Both the position numbers and the translations under genes were made by a program. This document shows positions 13,536 through 20,625 of a stretch of DNA of 32,557 nucleotides, in pieces. The DNA is from Acidithiobacillus concretivorus (lineage in GTDB: Bacteria > Pseudomonadota > Gammaproteobacteria > Acidithiobacillales > Acidithiobacillaceae): NCBI RefSeq assembly GCF_018853445.1, contig NZ_JABELD010000080.1, positions 1 to 32,557 on the forward strand. Reading direction: 5' to 3'. Within the stretch, counting starts at the first letter, position 1, and each line of letters begins with the position of its first letter. Under the pieces are notes generated by a model. That model was not told the origin of the DNA, did not search any database, and saw nothing but the letters and a program-made list of their open reading frames with translations.

Positions 13536-14506
13536 GTGTTTGATAAAAAGTTCAAGCATTCATTTTCTGTGGCAATCAGCGCGGGATTACTTTCTTCCTT
13601 GTTTTTCAGTGTGACTTTTGTACTGAATAAAGCCCTGGACAACGCGGGTTACAGTTGGCAATGGTCGGCCTCCCTACGTTATTTGATCACACTGCCCATT
13701 CTTTTGGGTATCTTCCTATTTGTAAAAAATAAACGACCGTTGCTGGATTCACTGAAAAAGCGCCCCGTACTGTGGATACTTTGGGGGACAGTGGGTTTTG
13801 GTCTTTTTTATGCGCCTTTGACCTTCGCTGCTTTTTATGGGCCCGCTTGGTTGGTTGCGGGGGTATGGCAAATTACGATTCTCGCCGGAATGCTTTTGGA
13901 TGGATTGATCAGCCGGAATCACGATTCGGAAACACTCCCAAGACGCTTTCCATGGCGTTCCTTTGTCATATCTCTGGCAATGCTTTTTGGGGTGCTATTG
14001 ATTTTGTGGGGTCATCTCAAGGCAACAACTTTTCATGATAGCTTGTTTGTTGCTCTTCCGGTGCTGCTGGCCTGTTTTGCCTATCCTTTGGGTAATCGGA
14101 TGATTATCAGCAGAATAGATCCGACTGTGGGCTCCATGGACCGCATGCTGGGGATGACCATCGGCAGCATGCCATTTTGGTGTGTTCTGGGTGTTTGGGG
14201 CAGACTGAGACCGGCTGGCCACCATTGCAGCAGATTGGCCTTGCTACGCTGATTGCTGTCAGCTCTGGTGTCGTGGCGACGGGGCTGTTTTATTATGCAA
14301 CCCGCTCAATGTACCCTTGGCCTGATCGTCTTGCTGCCGTGGAAGCTACCCAAGCCGGGGAAGTATTGTTTGCAGTTTTAGGATCGGTATTCTGGCTGGG
14401 TGAGGCTGTGCCAGGCGCATTGGCACAATGGGGATTAGTATTGATTGTTCTTGCCATGTTGGGCCATGTTCTGCCTTCTGGACTATTCCGCCTGGGTCGA
14501 AATTAA
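13536..14506 (+). pseudogene. DMT-type multidrug exporter, frameshifted
   Basis: The first 220 or so codons encode a hydrophobic protein of the drug/metabolite transporter superfamily, resembling the putative multidrug-resistance efflux family with 10 membrane helices: an N-terminal half with FSVTFVLNKALDNAGYSWQW and several membrane spans. At the G run 14197-14200 the frame is lost. The continuation is found in another frame as QTETGWPPLQQIGLATLIAV and on to GLFRLGRN at the stop 14504-14506. One extra G in the run would restore a single protein of about 323 residues (VWG-QTETGW). It is either a one-base deletion or a sequencing error. The gene diverges from ogt, and its stop overlaps that of cbpM. 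Confidence 0.8.
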
Positions 14507-14790
14507 TGCCGCAAGCGTTCCAGTAAATCCACCGCCAGGGCGGCCCCGGCCAGATCAATTTCCAGATCACGGGCGAGGCGGCGGCTCAGTCTGGCCCGAT
14601 AAAGATCCAGACTGCGGAAGCGCCAGTGCTGAGGACTGCTGCCTTCGGGGTGGATGACGCCATAGTGAACCAGTTGCACGGCTTCACCTTCGGCACAATG
14701 CAGCAAGGTGCAGAAGCGCGATAAATCAAAGCAGAAAGCCCCCTCCTCCAACAATTCCGCTTCAATAACCTGAATGGGTGTTGAGACCAT
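14503..14790 (-). CDS. cbpM: Chaperone modulator CbpM
   Basis: The 95-residue protein matches CbpM, a MerR-like small helical inhibitor that binds the J-domain of CbpA and blocks its co-chaperone and DNA-binding activity. Recognisable parts are CTLLHCAEGEAVQLVHYGVI, the PEGSSPQHWRF turn and RARLSRRLARDLEIDLAGAA. It lies 15 bases after cbpA on the same strand, the standard pairing, so co-expression is expected. The stop codon overlaps that of the convergent exporter pseudogene by three bases. Confidence 0.88.
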   Translation of the reverse strand: MVSTPIQVIEAELLEEGAFCFDLSRFCTLLHCAEGEAVQLVHYGVIHPEGSSPQHWRFRSLDLYRARLSRRLARDLEIDLAGAALAVDLLERLRH

Positions 14791-14805
14791 TGTGCACTCT
14801 CCTCT

Positions 14806-15768
14806 CTAACGGCGGGGGTGATAGCTGGATATTTCTCCTAACTGGGTCCACAAAGCTTTTTCTTCATCGCTGATATTTTTGGGGACGACTATTTGAATAA
14901 TAGCGTAAAGATCACCCGCTGGTTTGCTGCTGGTTCCTGGCAGTCCTTTTTGGGAGAGACGTAGTTTTTGGCCACTGCTGCTACCCGCCGGGATTTTCAT
15001 CCGGACATTGCCTTCCAGAGTGGGAACCTTAACGCTGGCACCCAGCACTGCTTCCCAGGGGGTGATATGCAGGTCGTGATACAGGTCGGCCCCCTCTACC
15101 CGGAATTTGGAATGGGGCTGAAAATGGACTTGCAGATAAAGATCGCCATTGGGACCGCCGCCCATGCCCGGTGAACCTTGTCCGGCCATGCGCAATCTCT
15201 GGCCTTCGCGAATGCCCTTGGGGATTTTGACGGTCAGGCGTCGCGCTTCCCGGCGCATCCGGCCATCGGGTCCAAGCGTAGGCATTTCCAGATTGATGTC
15301 GCGTTGCGCTCCTTGAGCGGCGTCTTCCAGACTGATCTGGATGCTGGCTTCACTGTCTTCACCCTGGCTCCGAAACCCCGCGCCGCCGCCATGAAAACCG
15401 CTCGCACCGCCATGTTGCTGGCGAAACATGGATTCAAAAAAATCGCTGAAGCCGCCGTTGCCGCCAAAATCTGCGCCGCCAAAGCCGCCACCCCCAAAGC
15501 CTCCGGTCTGCCCACCCCAGCCTGGCGGTGGACGGAAATCCTGCCCGGCGCGCCAGTTGCTGCCCAGCTGGTCATAGGCCGCTCGTTTTTCAGGATCTTT
15601 CAAAACTTCATAAGCTTCCTGCAAATCTTTGAAGCGATCTTCAGCGTTGGCTTCCTTGCTGACGTCAGGGTGATATTTCCGTGCCATTTTGCGATACGCG
15701 GCCTTGATGGCATCGGCATCTGCCCCGCGTTCCACCCCGAGAATTTTGTAGTAGTCTTTGTATTCCAA
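14806..15768 (-). CDS. cbpA: DnaJ-type co-chaperone, curved DNA-binding protein A
   Basis: The 320-residue protein has an N-terminal J-domain with the HPD motif (YHPDVSKE, about 32-39), a Gly/Phe-rich linker with many GGFGG units (about 80-130), and two DnaJ C-terminal substrate-binding domains. There is no zinc finger, which distinguishes CbpA from DnaJ. It stimulates DnaK ATPase and can bind curved DNA. The start appears to be a TTG at 15768 with AAGGGGG about 5 bases upstream; no ATG fits the J-domain start. cbpM follows immediately. It is divergent from uvrD. Confidence 0.92.
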   Translation of the reverse strand: MEYKDYYKILGVERGADADAIKAAYRKMARKYHPDVSKEANAEDRFKDLQEAYEVLKDPEKRAAYDQLGSNWRAGQDFRPPPGWGGQTGGFGGGGFGGADFGGNGGFSDFFESMFRQQHGGASGFHGGGAGFRSQGEDSEASIQISLEDAAQGAQRDINLEMPTLGPDGRMRREARRLTVKIPKGIREGQRLRMAGQGSPGMGGGPNGDLYLQVHFQPHSKFRVEGADLYHDLHITPWEAVLGASVKVPTLEGNVRMKIPAGSSSGQKLRLSQKGLPGTSSKPAGDLYAIIQIVVPKNISDEEKALWTQLGEISSYHPRR

Positions 15769-15884
15769 TGGTTCCCCCTTATCATGGGTTATAGCAGACC
15801 GGGTCAGGCCTGTAAGTCTGCTTTCACAATGCGGCCATTATACCGTGTTTTCAAGCCCGCCAGGTCGGGTGGGAGGAATGTTTT

Positions 15885-18014
15885 TTGTCTGATTGGTCAA
15901 CCCTGAACCCTCGTCAGCTGGAGGCGGTGACGCTTCCCCCTGGTCCGGCATTGGTGCTGGCTGGTGCCGGTTCCGGTAAAACCCGGGTGCTTACCAGCCG
16001 CATCGCGCATCTGCTCGAAGAGGGCGTGCACCCTGGAGAAATTCTGGCTGTCACCTTCACCAACAAGGCGGCACGATCCATGCGCGAGCGCCTTGATAAA
16101 ATGGTCGCCATGGAACTGCGCGGCCTGTGGATGGGGACATTTCACGGCCTCGCGCATCGCCTGATTCGTCTGCATCATGAAGCACTGAAGTTGCCTGCGG
16201 ATTTTCAGGTGCTGGATTCCGAAGACAGTCAGCGCTTGCTGCGCCGCCTCATGCGAGAGGCGCAGATGGATGAAAAGCAGTGGCCACCCCGGGCCATGGC
16301 GGGGCGCATTGGCCGCTGGAAGGACGAAGGCTGGGGGCCGGAACAGGTGTTGCGCTACGAGGGGCCGGCGGCTGCGGCTTTTGTGCCGATTTATCAGGCC
16401 TATGAAGTCGCCAAGCAACGCTCCGGGCTGCTCGATTTTGGGGATTTGCTTCTGTATGCCCTGAAGCTTTGGGAGTCTCCGGAGATTCTGGATCATTATC
16501 AGCGGCGTTTTCAGCATATTCTGGTGGACGAGTTTCAGGATACCAATGCGGTGCAATATGCCTGGCTGAAAGGGTTGGCGCGGCATGGCCAGATTTTTGT
16601 GGTTGGGGATGATGACCAGTCCATTTATGCCTGGCGCGGCGCGCGAGTCGAGAATCTGCTGCGTTTTGGGGAAGACTTTACGGGTGCCCAGGTGGTGCGT
16701 CTGGAGCAGAATTACCGATCTACCGCCGCGATTCTTCAGGCAGCCAATGCCGTTATTGCCAACAATCCCGACCGCATGGGTAAAACCCTATGGACCGCCG
16801 AGCCCGGTGGCGAAGCCGTGCACCTGTACACGGCGTACAACGAATTTGATGAAGCCCGTTATGTGATCGGGCGGATTCAGCAGTGGCAGGATCAGGGCGG
16901 GCGCCGCGCTGATTGTGCCATTCTTTATCGTTCTAATGCTCAGTCCCGCGCTTTTGAAGAAGTTCTGGTGCGTGAAGGTTTGCCTTATCGGGTTTATGGT
17001 GGCCTGCGCTTTTTTGAGCGGGCGGAAATCAAGGATACCCTCGCCTATTTGCGCCTGACCGCCAATCGTCATGATGATGCTTCCTTTGAGCGGGTTGTGA
17101 ATGTGCCTTCGCGTGGCATCGGGGCGGTCAGCGTCGAACGGCTGCGCAATCTTGCCCGCGAAAAGGGCCTGTCGCTCTGGCAGGCAGCCGGAGCGCTGAA
17201 TCAGGCAAAAATCAATGGATTTTTGAATCTGGTCGACACGCTTGCCGAGCAGACCCAAGAGAGCGACCTCGACAAGCGTGTGGAAATTATTTTGCAACAT
17301 ACAGCCCTGCGCGAATGGCACAGTCGTGAGGGAGACCGGGCTGAGGGCCGTCTGGAAAACCTCGATGAACTCATCAATGCCGCGCGTGCTTACGGTCAGG
17401 ATTGGCGTGCTGATCCGCAACTGGGTGAGCTGGCACCGCAACCCGGCAACATGCTTTCCGAGTTTCTTACCCATGCCGCGCTGGAAGCGGGCGATGGGGC
17501 CGGAGATGCCTGGGAAGATTGCGTCCAGCTGATGAGTTTGCACAGCGCCAAAGGTTTGGAGTTTCCTTTGGTTTTTCTGGTAGGTTTGGAAGAAGGTCTG
17601 TTTCCGCACCAACGCTCTTTGGAAGATGGCCAGGGCCTCGCGGAAGAACGCCGCCTTTGTTACGTGGGCATGACCCGGGCCATGCGTTTGCTGGTGCTCA
17701 GTCATGCTGAAAGCCGGCGTTTGCACGGCAGCGAAAAAATGAGCATGCCCTCCCGTTTTCTGCGGGAAATCCCCCAGGAGCTTCTGCAGGATTTGCGTCC
17801 GCGCGCGCGCATCAGTCGTCCAGCCATGGCGCTACGTCCTGCAGCCCCGGAAATGCCGTATCCGCTGGGCTCCCGTTTACAGCATCCGGTATTTGGCGAG
17901 GGGACGGTGCTGGATTACGAGGCAGGCGGTCGTCAGGGCCGAATCCAGGTGCAGTTCAGTTCGGGGGCCAAGTGGTTGGCTTTGGGTGTTGTGCAATTAC
18001 AGCAGTTACCCTGA
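15885..18014 (+). CDS. uvrD: UvrD/Rep-type DNA helicase II
   Basis: The 709-residue protein is a superfamily 1A 3'-5' helicase. Motif I is AGAGSGKT (about 26-33), motif II DEFQDTN, motif III GDDDQSIYAWRGA, motif V SLHSAKGLEF and motif VI EERRLCYVGMTRA. The C-terminus carries the PcrA/UvrD-type tail (YPLGSRLQHPVFGEGTVLDY, a Tudor-like module that contacts RNA polymerase). It acts in nucleotide-excision and mismatch repair and removes RecA or stalled complexes. The start is a TTG at 15885 with GGAGG 8 bases upstream; an ATG at 15878 runs straight into a stop. A comEA-like gene follows after 26 bases. Confidence 0.93.
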   Translation: MSDWSTLNPRQLEAVTLPPGPALVLAGAGSGKTRVLTSRIAHLLEEGVHPGEILAVTFTNKAARSMRERLDKMVAMELRGLWMGTFHGLAHRLIRLHHEALKLPADFQVLDSEDSQRLLRRLMREAQMDEKQWPPRAMAGRIGRWKDEGWGPEQVLRYEGPAAAAFVPIYQAYEVAKQRSGLLDFGDLLLYALKLWESPEILDHYQRRFQHILVDEFQDTNAVQYAWLKGLARHGQIFVVGDDDQSIYAWRGARVENLLRFGEDFTGAQVVRLEQNYRSTAAILQAANAVIANNPDRMGKTLWTAEPGGEAVHLYTAYNEFDEARYVIGRIQQWQDQGGRRADCAILYRSNAQSRAFEEVLVREGLPYRVYGGLRFFERAEIKDTLAYLRLTANRHDDASFERVVNVPSRGIGAVSVERLRNLAREKGLSLWQAAGALNQAKINGFLNLVDTLAEQTQESDLDKRVEIILQHTALREWHSREGDRAEGRLENLDELINAARAYGQDWRADPQLGELAPQPGNMLSEFLTHAALEAGDGAGDAWEDCVQLMSLHSAKGLEFPLVFLVGLEEGLFPHQRSLEDGQGLAEERRLCYVGMTRAMRLLVLSHAESRRLHGSEKMSMPSRFLREIPQELLQDLRPRARISRPAMALRPAAPEMPYPLGSRLQHPVFGEGTVLDYEAGGRQGRIQVQFSSGAKWLALGVVQLQQLP

Positions 18015-18040
18015 TAGTTCAAAATAATGGGAGGAGCGTG

Positions 18041-18481
18041 ATGAAAATATGGATGGGCATGCTGCTGGGTGTGGTTTTGTCCCTGTTTGCCCTGCCGCTG
18101 TGGGCATCCGTCAATATCAATACCGCAGATGTTGGCGCGCTGGATAGTTTGCCGGGTATTGGTCCCGCCAAGGCACAGGCTATTGTGGAATATCGCAAGG
18201 CGCACGGATCTTTCAAAACGCTCGATGATCTTGTCCAGGTCCATGGCATTGGCAACAAGCTGCTGGAAAGATTGCGCCCCTCAATGGCACTGAATGGTCA
18301 GACGACGGCGTTGTCGCCCGTCAAGGGTTGTACGGCCGGAAAAGCGGCTTCGCGAAAAAAGGCGATACCAGCCGGAGAAGAGCACGCTGTCCGCCATGGC
18401 AGCCATGGATATATTCTGAACAGCAACCCCGACAGTAACGCCTTTCATTACCGGCATTTTTCCCTGCAGGAATCGTCCTGA
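18041..18481 (+). CDS. ComEA-like helix-hairpin-helix DNA-binding protein
   Basis: The 146-residue product begins with a signal peptide (MKIWMGMLLGVVLSLFALPLWA). A ComEA-type double helix-hairpin-helix domain follows: VNINTADVGALDSLPGIGPA, then LDDLVQVHGIGNKLLERLRP. Such proteins bind DNA in the periplasm, and in competent bacteria pull incoming DNA across the outer membrane. The ATG at 18041 has GGGAGGAG upstream. After residue about 90 the tail of 55 residues (from about GQTTALSP) is low in structure and unlike family members, which normally end soon after the domain, so the original stop may have been lost. It follows uvrD closely and could share its transcript. Confidence 0.85.
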   Translation: MKIWMGMLLGVVLSLFALPLWASVNINTADVGALDSLPGIGPAKAQAIVEYRKAHGSFKTLDDLVQVHGIGNKLLERLRPSMALNGQTTALSPVKGCTAGKAASRKKAIPAGEEHAVRHGSHGYILNSNPDSNAFHYRHFSLQESS

Positions 18482-18497
18482 ACCCGCAAGCGAAGGG

Positions 18498-19430
18498 TTA
18501 TAGTCCGTGACGGCGTTGTAACAAAATCCGGTGGTATTCTTCTGGATCTTTGCAGAAAGTGATGGCGCCAGGGCGGCGGAAGTGCACCGCATCGAGCCGG
18601 AGCAGCCAGAAGCGCAAGGCGGCTATCCGGAGCATGGCAAACCACAGAGAGGCTTCGTCATCGCGCAGCGGACGTGTCGCCACATAAGCCTCCCACAGTG
18701 CCGTACTGAGAGAAGAATCCAGCTGGCCGTCAGGGCGTGCGCACCAGCTGTTCGTGACGACCGCCAGATCATAAAGCCAGGCATCATCGCCCGCGTAATA
18801 AAAGTCGATGGTGCCGGAAATCTGTTGTTCTGCGAAGAGCACGTTGTCGGGGAAAAGATCGGCATGAATGACCCCTCCCGGTAATTTTTCCCGCTGAATG
18901 TGGCTTTGATAGGCCAGCTCATCGGCGATTATCTGGTTGTCAGCAGGGTCCAGATGCGGCACCAGATGACGGGCGGTCTCCTGCATCCAGGGCAGTCCCG
19001 CAGGGTTGGGATGGCGCTGGGGAAAGTCTTCTCCCGCCAGGTGCATTTGTCCCAGTAATTGCCCCAAAGCGCGAATTTCTGTTTGCGTGGGTGCTCGCCC
19101 CTCAATGGACCGGCCCTGAAGACACTGGACAATGGCGGCAGGTTTGCCGCACAAGCTATTCAGACTTTTCCCGTTCCGGGCGTGTATAGGGCGCGGGCAG
19201 GGAATGCCATGGGTACTCAACCAGTCGGTAAGATCCAGAAAATAGGGAATTTTGGCGGCGGAAAGGCGCTCAAACAGGGTCAGCACAAAACGGCCCTGAT
19301 CCGTATCCAGAAAATAATTACTATTTTCGACGCCCGCAGAAATGCCGGTCAGGGAGATCGCTTTTCCCAGATCATAATCTTCCAGAAACTGCGCGAGCTC
19401 CTGATCGGAGACATTGGTGTAAACAGACAT
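18498..19430 (-). CDS. thrB: Homoserine kinase, APH-like type
   Basis: The 310-residue protein is the aminoglycoside-phosphotransferase-like form of homoserine kinase, which phosphorylates homoserine in threonine synthesis. It is not a GHMP kinase. Key parts are GISAGVENSNYFLDTDQGRF (nucleotide loop), the catalytic HADLFPDNVLF (H-x-D-x-x-x-x-N) and the metal-binding Asp in SGTIDFYYAG. The N-terminus MSVYTNVSDQELAQFL is typical. It is the last gene of a probable operon with the LOG-type and DUF2782 genes (gaps of 17 and 26 bases). It is convergent with the comEA-like gene. Confidence 0.92.
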   Translation of the reverse strand: MSVYTNVSDQELAQFLEDYDLGKAISLTGISAGVENSNYFLDTDQGRFVLTLFERLSAAKIPYFLDLTDWLSTHGIPCPRPIHARNGKSLNSLCGKPAAIVQCLQGRSIEGRAPTQTEIRALGQLLGQMHLAGEDFPQRHPNPAGLPWMQETARHLVPHLDPADNQIIADELAYQSHIQREKLPGGVIHADLFPDNVLFAEQQISGTIDFYYAGDDAWLYDLAVVTNSWCARPDGQLDSSLSTALWEAYVATRPLRDDEASLWFAMLRIAALRFWLLRLDAVHFRRPGAITFCKDPEEYHRILLQRRHGL

Positions 19431-19456
19431 AAATGCAGTTTGACTCTACGGGTGCT

Positions 19457-19819
19457 TTACCAGCGAAATAAAATCCATTGCGGAACACTCAGGTGCTCCG
19501 CATCGGTTTGCGGAACTTCCGTGAAACGCCCGGTGCCGCCCTTGTCTTCCAGATAGTAAGGCGGGAAGGGTTTGGGCGGAATGACCTTGACCATGTAGAC
19601 CCTGCCGTTGACCTTGTATTCTTCGATTTTGGATCCGGTCGGTGCCTTGATCTCGGCATTGGGACCGATTTTTTGTGGGGCGAGTTTAGGCAGATGCAGT
19701 TTTTTGATGTTTTGTTGGGCCGAATTGGGTAGTGCAGCATCCGTATCTGCCAAGGCAGTGGCCGCGACACCCAGCGCAAGGGCGGCAACCATGGTGGTAA
19801 TCATGACACGAGTAAACAT
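19457..19819 (-). CDS. DUF2782 family secreted protein
   Basis: The 120-residue product has an N-terminal signal peptide (MFTRVMITTMVAALALGVAA, cleaved near ALADTDAA). The conserved C-terminal DUF2782 pattern follows: YKVNGRVYMVKVIPPKPFPP, then YYLEDKGGTG and ending PQWILFRW. The function of this family is unknown. In several proteobacteria it is found next to polA and thrB, which is the arrangement here. The ATG has GGGAG 6-7 bases upstream. It lies between the LOG gene and thrB on the same strand. Confidence 0.85.
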   Translation of the reverse strand: MFTRVMITTMVAALALGVAATALADTDAALPNSAQQNIKKLHLPKLAPQKIGPNAEIKAPTGSKIEEYKVNGRVYMVKVIPPKPFPPYYLEDKGGTGRFTEVPQTDAEHLSVPQWILFRW

Positions 19820-19836
19820 GGGAACTCCCTGAATAT

Positions 19837-20556
19837 CTAAAGGTTGAGAAGGGCTTCTGTTTCGGCGGCCGATGGGGCAAAACCGCGCTTTTCATAATGA
19901 TTAAATATAGCCGATACGACTTCGTCAGGATTATCAATGACGGTAATCAGATTCAGGTCTTCAGGGTTGATGGTGCCGAGGCCGAGCATGGCCTCCTGCC
20001 ACCAGGCAATCAGCCCGCTCCAGAAATCCGAACCAACCAGAATAATGGGCATGCGCCGGGTTTTGCCGGTTTGCACCAGGGTCAGACATTCGGCCAGCTC
20101 ATCCAGCGTCCCAAAACCGCCGGGCATGACGACATAGGCGACCGCATATTTCATGAACATGACCTTGCGGGAATAAAAGTGCTCAAAGGAAATGGCAATG
20201 TCCTGATAAGGATTACTGTGCTGCTCATGGGGAAGCTCAATATTCAGCCCGATGCTGTAGCCGGTACCGTGGAAAGCCCCCTTGTTGGCCGCTTCCATAA
20301 TGCCGGGGCCGCCGCCACTCAGAACCGAAAAGCCCGCATTGGAAAGTTTTTCAGCAATTTCCTGGGTTTTCAGATACCAGGGATTGTCGGGTCCCAGGCG
20401 GGCGGAGCCGAAAATGCTGACGCATGGATCCACGTCCACCAGTTTTTCATAGCCGCGCACAAATTCCGCCATGATCTGGAAGATTTTCCAAGCCTCGCGG
20501 GTGAGTCGTCCTTCCCCCCCGTCCCGTAGTTTTTCTTCCTCAAGATGCGCCCGCAT
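19837..20556 (-). CDS. LOG-family nucleotide phosphoribohydrolase
   Basis: The 239-residue Rossmann-fold protein carries the LOG signature MPGGFGTLDELAE, together with SGGGPGIMEAANKGA and SIFGSARLGPDNP near the N-terminus. Family members hydrolyse nucleoside 5'-monophosphates to base plus ribose 5-phosphate; plant LOG enzymes make active cytokinins and bacterial PpnN acts in nucleotide salvage and the stringent response. The substrate here is not known. The start at 20556 has GGGAATGAGG upstream. It is divergent from polA, with 69 bases between them, and heads the LOG-DUF2782-thrB run. Confidence 0.88.
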   Translation of the reverse strand: MRAHLEEEKLRDGGEGRLTREAWKIFQIMAEFVRGYEKLVDVDPCVSIFGSARLGPDNPWYLKTQEIAEKLSNAGFSVLSGGGPGIMEAANKGAFHGTGYSIGLNIELPHEQHSNPYQDIAISFEHFYSRKVMFMKYAVAYVVMPGGFGTLDELAECLTLVQTGKTRRMPIILVGSDFWSGLIAWWQEAMLGLGTINPEDLNLITVIDNPDEVVSAIFNHYEKRGFAPSAAETEALLNL

Positions 20557-20625
20557 GCCTCATTCCCGTGTCATTGATGGAGATTTTTCGTATTATGACG
20601 GAAATTCGCAGACAAGTCCCAGATC

